Below are positions 36,531 to 49,447 of a stretch of 64,000 nt of DNA, one piece after another. The notes under the pieces were generated by a model. The model saw only the letters and a list, made by a program, of their open reading frames with translations, was not told the DNA's origin and made no database searches. Source of the stretch: Vicia villosa (Eukaryota > Streptophyta > Magnoliopsida > Fabales > Fabaceae); assembly GCF_029867415.1 (NCBI RefSeq), contig NW_026705489.1, positions 496,001 to 560,000 on the forward strand, written 5' to 3'. Made by a program: the position numbers and the translations under genes. Position 1 is the first letter of the stretch, and each line of letters starts with the position of its first letter.

Positions 36531-39500
36531 ATAGTGGTATCAGAGCAGGTCGGTCCGTCCGGCCAATTGTCTAGTCAGTTGAGTTGCGCGACAGTTGTAT
36601 ACTGTCGGCGTTTTATCCCTTGGTACACGGCATGTGAGTGAATCACTGTCGGTACTTGTTTGTTTTGTTGTAGGTGTTGGATTGAAACAGGTGAGGGAGA
36701 AGCTTCGCTTCTCGGTTGTGTTTCAGTTGTAAGACGATTGATTCAGTAGGCTGTTGTTGGCAACCGTGCAAGCGTTGTTGGAGTTGTTGTTTTCCGAATC
36801 GAAGGTGACTTGAAATTAGGACTTGATTGGTAGTTAAGTTGGAACATCTGGAAGGAAAATGATTAGAGGTAATTGATGATTATTTGTAAGAGAGGGAAAT
36901 TAAGAAGTTGAAATGTATCAGCTTTGCTGATGGGCTGCGAAGTTTTCAGTTGAGTAGCCGTGCGTCTCGGAAGAGGTTTAGCTGCAAGTTTGCAGAGAGG
37001 ATTGTTGTCGTATGTTTCAGAAATCGCACTTCGGCAATGGGATGTGTTGCTTAAGTTATAAGAATATTTGGAAGCGAAGAGATATGATAAGGAGTTGTTT
37101 GGAATGTGACCGAGTTGAAGAGAATGAGTTTTGGAGTGAAATTTTCGTAAGCAAAACGCAGGAAATTGCTGAATAGCTACAGAACTTCGAAAATTCATAA
37201 CTGGAGTTCTGGACATCCGATTTGAGTTCCGTTTGAAGCGTCGGAAAGCTAAAGAGATGAACTTTGTTATAAAAATGGTTGCAGCAGCTGTAACATATTT
37301 AATTGTGACAGGATGATGTTAGAAAGATGTGAAGTTGCGGTTACGCGTGCTCTTAGAACTAGACTTGTTTGTTGGTACGGCACAGGATGTCAGTGTCAGA
37401 GTTGAACGGATTGAAGGAATAATTAAAAGGTTTGTTGAGAAGCAATTTTAAGAATTAAGTGTAGCATTTGAGGAGTTTTGGAAATATCATTTAAGGTGTC
37501 GTTGCATGGCGTCAGTGTTGCAATTTCGGACAACGATTGGAAAATTCATATCTTGAGATCCGAGTGTCTGATTTAAGTGCCGTTTGGGGCATTGCCAAGC
37601 TGACTTAATAACCATGAGATATATTGTTATTTGATATTTAAAACTTGTTTGAAATGTGTTCCCATTATAAAAAACAGAGGCGTGGGAATTTTGGGTTGCT
37701 GGGAACCGGTTCCCAGATAGAGACAATGTGGTTCCCCATAGTAAAAATCAGAGACGAGTTATGGGAAGCAGCCAGGAACCGGTTCCTGTGTGGGAGGAAC
37801 CGGGTTTTACTGTGTGTTTTTGGAAAAATTATTTCTACTTTAAAAACCCATAACTTTTGATCCTATGAGGAGATATTCTGAAGTCGGTTAAGGAAGCGTA
37901 AAACTTATTGAATAGGAATGCCTACTACCACGATTGTTTGAAACAAAATTGAGTAGAATATGTTGTTAAGGAATAAGTGAATGAGATGTTCGATAATAAA
38001 GATGATTTGAGTGCCAATGGATTTTAGTGAGGAGTGAATTAGTAGGAGAGGTGGAACAAACTTTGGGAACAGTTGAAGTCGTAATTGTGATGTCAAAGTA
38101 ACGACAGGTATAAAAGAAGAATTGTAGAGAATTTCTAACACCTATTGATGTGAGGAAGACTTTGTGGAAATTCCGAGTGGAATGACATTTGGACGTGAAA
38201 GATGTCATGGGATTTAGATTAAAACCTCGAGTTATGAATGTTGTCGCGGTCTTTTGCTAAGATGAGGATTTTAATTTGGAACGAGATGAATAGTAATGTA
38301 CGAGTATACTAGTGATTATGAAGTTTGGAAGTACTTAACAAGTGTGTGATGCTAAGTGACTACGAAGCGGATTGTGTAAAATGTTTGGACGTTGGTGTCT
38401 CACCGACAAGAGCCAATGAGAGGGAAGTGTGCGAGTTGTAAAGACTCAAAGTGAATTATTAGACTATGGCGATGTTAATGAGTTTGGGTGCAAACTCGGA
38501 AAGGACACTATTATGTAGTAACGACGGTTTATGCTTAAATATGGTTGTCGGCTATCTATTGACAAATTGAGGACTTGATCACCCTTAATCTCTTGTTGAT
38601 AGTAGACGGAATCATATAGATAGGATGAGCTTGTTTGTTACCTTAATGGTTTAGGATATGATGGATACTAAGCCGTGAGAATAATCACTCACCATCTTGT
38701 GTGAACTTATGAAGAAGTGAATACGAAAGAGTGCAATATATTGGATGATGATTTAAGACGGGTAATCAGAGTCGCGCAGCGAAAGTGTGATGCAGAGTAG
38801 TGTGCGAGTACTACTCGTGGGCAGTGAGGAATTAATATGCCGGGAGCCTACGTAGAGAACATGAATTGATCTATATGATAGAATTAGAATCTAGTGGATG
38901 CAAGGATGTCGTGCTAGAGAATTAGAACTCTTTGGAATAATTGCCGAGACGATGAGTATGTTATTGTGGACGTACTTAGTTAACGAGTATGTATTCAGCG
39001 AAGTTAAGGCGATGAGTGTATACTATATGATGTTATAATAATTTTGTTTCGTTGTTAAGGTTGTATCGTGGATTCCAGATATGAGGAGGAATTATACTCT
39101 ATGAAAGACGAAGTTGATTTAATTCTTAAAGGAGAGTGGGATTCAGTTTGAGCTATTATATAAGCAATGGTATATCGAGGCCGATGAGTGTGATTATGAC
39201 AACTCGTGTGCACTCATTTCCATGGTTGGAATGTTTAATAAATGAAGTAAATCAGGAAATTGTTTTTGAGTGCGAGTAAGTATTGACGAGTGGTGGATTA
39301 GTACCATGGATGGTAAAGAATGATTCTTGAACGAATGAGTAAAGAGGTCCAGAGTTGGGTATAACTCAGGAGTCTAATTGGTAATGATGGTTGCAATGAG
39401 TAATCAGAATAGTGCAGCAAAAGCAGAATGTAACGTGTTGGATAATTGCTGGTATGACTTGAGAGGAGTCAGATGGTTAAAATTCAATGGTATAGGAATG

Positions 39501-39940
39501 TTATTATCGAGCCCTTGAAGGAAGCAGTTGGTGAAAAGTGTAAGTGTTATTTCATCGCTCAGATGGAAAAGTGTGTCTAAGGTTGGTACGTCCGGTAGAT
39601 GGAATGCTTTACTGCAGTGCTGATCGGGTGTGGTCATACCATGGTTGTGTAATTATATTACTCAGTTATTGAGCATATTGTATGGATCGCACCCCGACGT
39701 TCCATTGTCGTTAACCTTTGGAGATATAGCGAGTGGCATACCTTGGGATGGTCAAATGCGGCGTAAGAGCTGAGATTGAATGCATGAGGCATGCTTATGT
39801 TGATTATGTCAAATGAATTTTTGAGGTTCGACTAAGAAAGTGTTGACTGAGAACGGGAGAGTCAGAGGAAGGACTCTTATCCGAAACTTTTCACTTGGGG
39901 TATGTTTTCGAGGACGAAAACTCTTTTAGTGGGGGAGAGT
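36531..39940 (+). repeat. Internal region 1 of the array (3410 bp)
   Basis: Non-coding by eye; only short frames on either strand. It has two more AACCGGTTCC palindromes at about 37700 and 37770 in a context resembling the LTR. Nearly identical to 41953-45362. Confidence 0.9.
36535..36546 (+). promoter_or_regulatory. Primer-binding site, array unit 1
   Basis: tggtatcagagc, complementary to the 3' end of initiator methionine tRNA, four bases after the LTR. Repeated at 41957-41968 and 47380-47391. Confidence 0.85.
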
Positions 39941-41952
39941 TGTAACACCCCGAAAATTATTTCTAATTATTTAATTTAAATAGGAAAATTATTAATTTGG
40001 AATAATTGATTTTATGAGGAACATTGAGAAATATTGGAAAATAGTTATTGGACCCTGTGTGATGTTAGTAAGAAGGAGGTGTTAAGTTAGTAAATCCCAT
40101 TACTAATTTAATGTTATTTTTATAAAATAATAAGGAGCTGGAGGAAAGGAAAAAGGAACGTGAAAAGCAGAACAGAAGAGACGAGAGATTGGGAAGCTGA
40201 TACGTGAAGAGGAACAAAGAGGAAGAAGACCAATCAAGAATCCTTGGCCAAGGTAAGGGGTGATTACTCTAATTATATGGTATTATGATTTTGATGATGA
40301 TAGGATTGAATTAAGGAATTAGAATCTCTATTTGGGATGTTAGGTTTTGTGAAATACCAACACCGACGTGTATGATTTGATGAATTGACTGCAATTGATG
40401 ATGTAGTATTGTTACATGGTGTTATGGTATGTTGTTTGTGCATTAGAATCATGTATTTGGAGTATTTTGATGTTATTGGAGATCAATTTCGTAATGGTAT
40501 GGGTTGGTATGTGTTTGGGATGCATAAAAGCCTTAAAAATCATGTTTTTCAGCTTCTGGGTTCGTGGGAACCGGTTCCCATGTGGGAGGAACCGGGTTCC
40601 ACTGTGTTAGAACGTTAAAAATAGCATTTTTGGGTCCAGGAACCGGTTCCCATGTGGGACGAACTGGGTTCCAGTACAAATTTCCAGCAGCACGTTTTGA
40701 AAACTATTCTAACTTCAAACAGCTCTAATTTTCAAACCGTAAGTCCGTTTTAGACGCCGTTTTGGACGTTGTTTCTTAAATTAAAAACTCTATAATATAA
40801 AGTAAAGAAAACAACAATAACTTGATTTTATTTTGGAAATCTTGATTTATTTCGTTTGTGGCGTGTTTTGTACATTGTGTGCATGATTTGGTTAATGTGA
40901 CAATGTGGTGACGTTATAATGATATAACTGTGATTTGACGTTATATGTGGTGTGAATTATATATGATATAATTGTAGATGGTGCTGAAATCGAATATATT
41001 ATTCGGTGTTGCTTTTGGTGAGTTATTGGTAATGACATTGTTCATTTTGATCATGTGGTGATTGTTGTGATCGCATAATGATGATTGATTTGTTTTGAAT
41101 GATGCATGATACATGTACATACTTATTGGTGATAATTATGTTGAGTTATGTGAGACGATGTTGCTCATCGGATTGGTGATGTTGTAAGTATGTCATATGT
41201 GTGCATTCATTCATACGCATTTTTGGTGATGGATCCCGGTGATGAAATGGATCAAAATGGTGGGCATAATTCCCATTGTGTGGAATTTGTGCTGGTTAAA
41301 CTGTATCTCAGTGATGAAAAAGATCAGTTGGATGGGTGTATCCCATGTATGGTACCACATGCATAAGAGTCTGCATGGTCTTTGTATAAATTGTGACATG
41401 TCAGGATGAATTCCGGTGTTATGATTGTGTTGTGTTATTGGTGCATACTTTCGACTTGTGTTTGTGATTGGTATGAATTGATAAATCTGAATATGCTAAG
41501 TAGGGTGGATAATTGCTTATGAATTCTATATCGGACGATTTATAATGCTATTTAATTATGATGTAGTCTCACCCTTACTTTAATGATTTCAGATTGAAGT
41601 AGCGGCCTAAGCAATCGGTGAGGATGACTCGTAGAGTTTATCCGGTTATGTTGGGTCGTGTCGGTCATGCTCTGATCTTGTAACACTGGGGGACGATAGT
41701 CTTAGAGTTTACTTGTGATACACTATTTTGCCATTATTGTATAATGTACCGTTGATTTTATCGGAAATGTTTTATAACATTGTTGAATGAGTTTCCGCTG
41801 TGTTGAACATGTATTTTGATATTTTTGGATTATTCCTAATAAAGCATGACAAACGACTTGGTATTCTATTTCTTTTATTAATTGTAGCATCCTTGTTGTG
41901 TAATTACTCTGATTTTTATTATATTTCTGTGGGGGTTTAGAAGGGTGTTACA
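39941..41952 (+). repeat. LTR 2 of the array (2012 bp)
   Basis: Shared between units 1 and 2. Private changes include ttctgtggggg where LTRs 1 and 3 read ttctgcggggg. Confidence 0.93.
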
Positions 41953-44900
41953 ATAGTGGTATCAGAGCAGGTCGGTCCGTCCGGCCAATTGTCTAGTCAG
42001 TTGAGTTGCGCGACAGTTGTATACTGTCGGCGTTTTATCCCTTGGTACACGGCATGTGAGTGAATCACTGTCGGTACTTGTTTGTTTTGTTGTAGGTGTT
42101 GGATTGAAACAGGTGAGGGAGAAGCTTCGCTTCTCGGTTGTGTTTCAGTTGTAAGACGATTGATTCAGTAGGCTGTTGTTGGCAACCGTGCAAGCGTTGT
42201 TGGAGTTGTTGTTTTCCGAATCGAAGGTGACTTGAAATTAGGACTTGATTGGTAGTTAAGTTGGAACATCTGGAAGGAAAATGATTAGAGGTAATTGATG
42301 ATTATTTGTAAGAGAGGGAAATTAAGAAGTTGAAATGTATCAGCTTTGCTGATGGGCTGCGAAGTTTTCAGTTGAGTAGCCGTGCGTCTCGGAAGAGGTT
42401 TAGCTGCAAGTTTGCAGAGAGGATTGTTGTCGTATGTTTCAGAAATCGCACTTCGGCAATGGGATGTGTTGCTTAAGTTATAAGAATATTTGGAAGCGAA
42501 GAGATATGATAAGGAGTTGTTTGGAATGTGACCGAGTTGAAGAGAATGAGTTTTGGAGTGAAATTTTCGTAAGCAAAACGCAGGAAATTGCTGAATAGCT
42601 ACAGAACTTCGAAAATTCATAACTGGAGTTCTGGACATCCGATTTGAGTTCCGTTTGAAGCGTCGGAAAGCTAAAGAGATGAACTTTGTTATAAAAATGG
42701 TTGCAGCAGCTGTAACATATTTAATTGTGACAGGATGATGTTAGAAAGATGTGAAGTTGCGGTTACGCGTGCTCTTAGAACTAGACTTGTTTGTTGGTAC
42801 GGCACAGGATGTCAGTGTCAGAGTTGAACGGATTGAAGGAATAATTAAAAGGTTTGTTGAGAAGCAATTTTAAGAATTAAGTGTAGCATTTGAGGAGTTT
42901 TGGAAATATCATTTAAGGTGTCGTTGCATGGCGTCAGTGTTGCAATTTCGGACAACGATTGGAAAATTCATATCTTGAGATCCGAGTGTCTGATTTAAGT
43001 GCCGTTTGGGGCATTGCCAAGCTGACTTAATAACCATGAGATATATTGTTATTTGATATTTAAAACTTGTTTGAAATGTGTTCCCATTATAAAAAACAGA
43101 GGCGTGGGAATTTTGGGTTGCTGGGAACCGGTTCCCAGATAGAGACAATGTGGTTCCCCATAGTAAAAATCAGAGACGAGTTATGGGAAGCAGCCAGGAA
43201 CCGGTTCCTGTGTGGGAGGAACCGGGTTTTACTGTGTGTTTTTGGAAAAATTATTTCTACTTTAAAAACCCATAACTTTTGATCCTATGAGGAGATATTC
43301 TGAAGTCGGTTAAGGAAGCGTAAAACTTATTGAATAGGAATGCCTACTACCACGATTGTTTGAAACAAAATTGAGTAGAATATGTTGTTAAGGAATAAGT
43401 GAATGAGATGTTCGATAATAAAGATGATTTGAGTGCCAATGGATTTTAGTGAGGAGTGAATTAGTAGGAGAGGTGGAACAAACTTTGGGAACAGTTGAAG
43501 TCGTAATTGTGATGTCAAAGTAACGACAGGTATAAAAGAAGAATTGTAGAGAATTTCTAACACCTATTGATGTGAGGAAGACTTTGTGGAAATTCCGAGT
43601 GGAATGACATTTGGACGTGAAAGATGTCATGGGATTTAGATTAAAACCTCGAGTTATGAATGTTGTCGCGGTCTTTTGCTAAGATGAGGATTTTAATTTG
43701 GAACGAGATGAATAGTAATGTACGAGTATACTAGTGATTATGAAGTTTGGAAGTACTTAACAAGTGTGTGATGCTAAGTGACTACGAAGCGGATTGTGTA
43801 AAATGTTTGGACGTTGGTGTCTCACCGACAAGAGCCAATGAGAGGGAAGTGTGCGAGTTGTAAAGACTCAAAGTGAATTATTAGACTATGGCGATGTTAA
43901 TGAGTTTGGGTGCAAACTCGGAAAGGACACTATTATGTAGTAACGACGGTTTATGCTTAAATATGGTTGTCGGCTATCTATTGACAAATTGAGGACTTGA
44001 TCACCCTTAATCTCTTGTTGATAGTAGACGGAATCATATAGATAGGATGAGCTTGTTTGTTACCTTAATGGTTTAGGATATGATGGATACTAAGCCGTGA
44101 GAATAATCACTCACCATCTTGTGTGAACTTATGAAGAAGTGAATACGAAAGAGTGCAATATATTGGATGATGATTTAAGACGGGTAATCAGAGTCGCGCA
44201 GCGAAAGTGTGATGCAGAGTAGTGTGCGAGTACTACTCGTGGGCAGTGAGGAATTAATATGCCGGGAGCCTACGTAGAGAACATGAATTGATCTATATGA
44301 TAGAATTAGAATCTAGTGGATGCAAGGATGTCGTGCTAGAGAATTAGAACTCTTTGGAATAATTGCCGAGACGATGAGTATGTTATTGTGGACGTACTTA
44401 GTTAACGAGTATGTATTCAGCGAAGTTAAGGCGATGAGTGTATACTATATGATGTTATAATAATTTTGTTTCGTTGTTAAGGTTGTATCGTGGATTCCAG
44501 ATATGAGGAGGAATTATACTCTATGAAAGACGAAGTTGATTTAATTCTTAAAGGAGAGTGGGATTCAGTTTGAGCTATTATGTAAGCAATGGTATATCGA
44601 GGCCGATGAGTGTGATTATGACAACTCGTGTGCACTCATTTCCATGGTTGGAATGTTTAATAAATGAAGTAAATCAGGAAATTGTTTTTGAGTGCGAGTA
44701 AGTATTGACGAGTGGTGGATTAGTACCATGGATGGTAAAAAATGATTCTTGAACGAATGAGTAAAGAGGTCCAGAGTTGGGTATAACTCAGGAGTCTAAT
44801 TGGTAATGATGGTTGCAATGAGTAATCAGAATAGTGCAGCAAAAGCAGAATGTAACGTGTTGGATAATTGCTGGTATGACTTGAGAGGAGTCAGATGGTT

Positions 44901-45362
44901 AAAATTCAATGGTATAGGAATGTTATTATCGAGCCCTTGAAGGAAGCAGTTGGTGAAAAGTGTAAGTGTTATTTCATCGCTCAGATGGAAAAGTGTGTCT
45001 AAGGTTGGTACGTCCGGTAGATGGAATGCTTTACTGCAGTGCTGATCGGGTGTGGTCATACCATGGTTGTGTAATTATATTACTCAGTTATTGAGCATAT
45101 TGTATGGATCGCACCCCGACGTTCCATTGTCGTTAACCTTTGGAGATATAGCGAGTGGCATACCTTGGGATGGTCAAATGCGGCGTAAGAGCTGAGATTG
45201 AATGCATGAGGCATGCTTATGTTGATTATGTCAAATGAATTTTTGAGGTTCGACTAAGAAAGTGTTGACTGAGAACGGGAGAGTCAGAAGAAGGACTCTT
45301 ATCCGAAACTTTTCACTTGGGGTATGTTTTCGAGGACGAAAACTCTTTTAGTGGGGGAGAGT
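41953..45362 (+). repeat. Internal region 2 of the array (3410 bp)
   Basis: Same length as internal region 1 with only scattered substitutions (for example ttatgtaagc for ttatataagc). Confidence 0.9.
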
Positions 45363-47375
45363 TGTAACACCCCGAAAATTATTTCTAATTATTTAATTTA
45401 AATAGGAAAATTATTAATTTGGAATAATTGATTTTATGAGGAACATTGAGAAATATTGGAAAATAGTTATTGGACCCTGTGTGATGTTAGTAAGAAGGAG
45501 GTGTTAAGTTAGTAAATCCCATTACTAATTTAATGTTATTTTTATAAAATAATAAGGAGCTGGAGGAAAGGAAAAAGGAACGTGAAAAGCAGAACAGAAG
45601 AGACGAGAGATTGGGAAGCTGATACGTGAAGAGGAACAAAGAGGAAGAAGACCAATCAAGAATCCTTGGCCAAGGTAAGGGGTGATTACTCTAATTATAT
45701 GGTATTATGATTTTGATGATGATAGGATTGAATTAAGGAATTAGAATCTCTATTTGGGATGTTAGGTTTTGTGAAATACCAACACCGACGTGTATGATTT
45801 GATGAATTGACTGCAATTGATGATGTAGTATTGTTACATGGTGTTATGGTATGTTGTTTGTGCATTAGAATCATGTATTTGGAGTATTTTGATGTTATTG
45901 GAGATCAATTTCGTAATGGTATGGGTTGGTATGTGTTTGGGATGCATAAAAGCCTTAAAAATCATGTTTTTCAGCTTCTGGGTTCGTGGGAACCGGTTCC
46001 CATGTGGGAGGAACCGGGTTCCACTGTGTTAGAACGTTAAAAATAGCATTTTTGGGTCCAGGAACCGGTTCCCATGTGGGACGAACTGGGTTCCAGTACA
46101 AATTTCCAGCAGCACGTTTTGAAAACTATTCTAACTTCAAACAGCTCTAATTTTCAAACCGTAAGTCCGTTTTAGACGCCGTTTTGGACGTTGTTTCTTA
46201 AATTAAAAACTCTATAATATAAAGTAAAGAAAACAACAATAACTTGATTTTATTTTGGAAATCTTGATTTATTTCGTTTGTGGCGTGTTTTGTACATTGT
46301 GTGCATGATTTGGTTAATGTGACAATGTGGTGACGTTATAATGATATAACTGTGATTTGACGTTATATGTGGTGTGAATTATATATGATATAATTGTAGA
46401 TGGTGCTGAAATCGAATATATTATTCGGTGTTGCTTTTGGTGAGTTATTGGTAATGACATTGTTCATTTTGATCATGTGGTGATTGTTGTGATCGCATAA
46501 TGATGATTGATTTGTTTTGAATGATGCATGATACATGTACATACTTATTGGTGATAACTATGTTGAGTTATGTGAGACGATGTTGCTCATCGGATTGGTG
46601 ATGTTGTAAGTATGTCATATGTGTGCATTCATTCATACGCATTTTTGGTGATGGATCCCGGTGATGAAATGGATCAAAATGGTGGGCATAATTCCCATTG
46701 TGTGGAATTTGTGCTGGTTAAACTGTATCTCAGTGATGAAAAAGATCAGTTGGATGGGTGTATCCCATGTATGGTACCACATGCATAAGAGTCTGCATGG
46801 TCTTTGTATAAATTGTGACATGTCAGGATGAATTCCGGTGTTATGATTGTGTTGTGTTATTGGTGCATACTTTCGACTTGTGTTTGTGATTGGTATGAAT
46901 TGATAAATCTGAATATGCTAAGTAAGGGTGGATAATTGCTTATGAATTCTATATCGGACGATTTATAATGCTATTTAATTATGATGTAGTCTCACCCTTA
47001 CTTTAATGATTTCAGATTGAAGTAGCGGCCTAAGCAATCGGTGAGGATGACTCGTAGAGTTTATCCGGTTATGTTGGGTCGTGTCGGTCATGCTCTGATC
47101 TTGTAACACTGGGGGACGATAGTCTTAGAGTTTACTTGTGATACACTATTTTTCCATTATTGTATAATGTACCGTTGATTTTATCGGAAATGTTTTATAA
47201 CATTGTTGAATGAGTTTCCGCTGTGTTGAACATGTATTTTGATATTTTTGGATTATTCCTAATAAAGCATGACAAACGACTTGGTATTCTATTTTTTTTA
47301 TTAATTGTAGCATCCTTGTTGTGTAATTACTCTGATTTTTATTATATTTCTGCGGGGGTTTAGAAGGGTGTTACA
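45363..47375 (+). repeat. LTR 3 of the array (2013 bp)
   Basis: As LTR 2 but with a one-base insertion near 46924 (agtaaggg) and a few private changes. Confidence 0.92.
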
Positions 47376-48198
47376 ATAGTGGTATCAGAGCAGGTCGGTC
47401 CGTCCGGCCAATTGTCTAGTCAGTTGAGTTGCGCGACAGTTGTATACTGTCGGCGTTTTATCCCTTGGTACACGGCATGTGAGTGAATCACTGTCGGTAC
47501 TTGTTTGTTTTGTTGTAGGTGTTGGATTGAAACAGGTGAGGGAGAAGCTTCGCTTCTCGGTTGTGTTTCAGTTGTAAGACGATTGATTCAGTAGGCTGTT
47601 GTTGGCAACCGTGCAAGCGTTGTTGGAGTTGTTGTTTTCCGAATCGAAGGTGACTTGAAATTAGGACTTGATTGGTAGTTAAGTTGGAACATCTGGAAGG
47701 AAAATGATTAGAGGTAATTGATGATTATTTGTAAGAGAGGGAAATTAAGAAGTTGAAATGTATCAGCTTTGCTGATGGGCTGCGAAGTTTTCAGTTGAGT
47801 AGCCGTGCGTCTCGGAAGAGGTTTAGCTGCAAGTTTGCAGAGAGGATTGTTGTCGTATGTTTCAGAAATCGCACTTCGGCAATGGGATGTGTTGCTTAAG
47901 TTATAAGAATATTTGGAAGCAAAGAGATATGATAAGAGGCTGTTTGGAATGTGACCGAGTTGAAGAGAATGAGTTTTGGAGTGAAATTTTCGTAAGCAAA
48001 ACGCAGGAAATTGCTGAATAGCTACAGAACTTCGAAAATTCATAACTGGAGTTCTGGACATCCGATTTGAGTTCCGTTTGAAGCGTCGGAAAGCTAAAGA
48101 GATGAACTTTGTTATAAAAATGGTTGCAGCAGCTGTAACATATTTAATTGTGACAGGATGATGTTAGAAAGATGTGAAGTTGCGGTTACGCGTGCTCT
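47376..48198 (+). repeat. Truncated internal region 3
   Basis: Matches the first 823 bp of internal regions 1 and 2, then stops at cgcgtgctct and passes directly into plant mobile domain coding sequence. No fourth LTR is present. Confidence 0.9.
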
Positions 48199-49326
48199 CA
48201 GGTGTTTGAGGATGACGTACGGCGTGCACGAGAGGACGATGGTGATGCCGAGCAGGTTACCATGCACAGGAGGTATGCTATGAGAGCATATCTTTTGTAT
48301 CTTGTTGGCACATAGATTTTTATGGACATCACTGCCACTTACACTGATATCATGTACCTCCAATTTTTTGCTAATCTTGAGATGGTCCACCAGTGGAACT
48401 GGGGGGCTGCTTGCCTCGTATACTTGTACACGAAGATGGATGAAGGAGTTAAGTGGAATACGAAGCAGATAACCAGCAACATGTCACTCATGATGGTATA
48501 ACTTCTTTTTCTTTGTGGCCTTTGTTAATTATTTTGATTCGGGAAACTAACTATTTAATTTTTTTATTTCAAGGTTGAATCCTACAGCACTTCCCCCGCA
48601 TCTCGGGTTGGTTACTTGCGGAGGGTTATACTGAAGTTAAGCCTCTTGCCTGCGCATACGACCCCCTCCAAAGGAACTAGGCGGTAGAGTCGTTCTGGTT
48701 GTACATTGACCTGCTGGCACATGAGGACGTACACTTCACTTCATATGACGACCACCGTGAGACGATACCATTTAACGAGGTGTGGTTGTTTACAGGTTGG
48801 TTGGCTTGCGGGATTCGCAATGGCTTGCGGGATTCGCAAGATGGTTGCCTATATGCCTGAGCGGGTGATGCGTTAGTTCGGGTTCACCTAGACTATTCTC
48901 CGGGATCCTGTTGTTGTTACTCATCCGACAGTGAGACGGAGGAATACAAATGAGTTTTTTGATGATTTTGAGAATCATCTTGTTCCTGAGGAGGCCAGAA
49001 GTACCGTAGCTACATCCGACTGGAGCTACGAATATGGTTACATGTTATGGTTGTTTTGGGTGTCTCATCCATACATGATACTGGATGTTCCATGGAACCC
49101 ACTGAGGCCAGTTCATCAGGAGATCCTAGAGGAGGAGCAGACTAGGGCAGATCATGTCACTGACGTGTTGCCCAGGTGTCATCGTATCATGGATCTTCCG
49201 CATGAGGGTATTGACCAAGGTTCATTTCCTTATGGATCCGATGCTAGACTGACTCTGGATGTCATCACGACGAAGGCTCAGGATGTTATGCTTTACATGA
49301 GGCAGCGGAGGAACGCCTCGAGGTGA
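48199..49326 (+). pseudogene. Plant mobile domain gene, C-terminal part
   Basis: Continues the PMD begun at 34371. Recognisable blocks: RRYAMRAYLLYLVGT, VHQWNWGAACLVYLYTKMDE, an intron (donor 48496, acceptor end 48573), LQHFPRISGWLLAEGYTEV, AVESFWLYIDLL, MVAYMPERVMR, VVVTHPTVRRRNTNEFFDDF and DWSYEYGYMLWLFWVSHPYM. Stops at 48313 (TAG), 48576 (TGA), 48678, 48874 and 48889 (all TAG) break it. A 19-bp tandem duplication (48802-48820 and 48821-48839) shifts the frame. The last 131 codons (48931-49326) are open. The part of the domain between HGEV and the RRYAMRAY block is missing. PMD proteins include transposon-derived nuclear factors; this copy is dead. Confidence 0.82.
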
Positions 49327-49447
49327 CAGGCCGACTCATCATACGCCATATCCAGTAGATTTTGTTGGTTTTTTTGTTATTTAGTTGTACTTTTTTGTTA
49401 TTCAGTTTGGATTACATTTTTGCATCTCGTACTACTATAACACTTTA

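Larger units (their letters stand above)
34519..48198 (+). mobile_element. Tandem array of an LTR retroelement (Ty3-like, non-coding)
   Basis: Structure: LTR 34519-36530, internal 36531-39940, LTR 39941-41952, internal 41953-45362, LTR 45363-47375, partial internal 47376-48198. Unit starts are exactly 5422 bp apart. LTRs start TGTAACACCC and end GGGTGTTACA, a perfect 10-bp terminal inverted repeat. Each internal part starts atag then TGGTATCAGAGC (primer-binding site) and ends in a purine tract (agtgggggagag). The gaggacgaaaactctttt phrase before it is typical of Ty3/gypsy chromovirus ends. I see no gag or pol domain in 3.4 kb, so this looks like a large non-autonomous derivative. The plus strand is strikingly C-poor and G-rich. 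Confidence 0.93.

Noticed and set aside
36863..37216. 117-codon minus frame repeated in each array unit
   Set aside because: No recognisable domain. It is antisense to the element and likely open because the plus strand is C-poor and G-rich.
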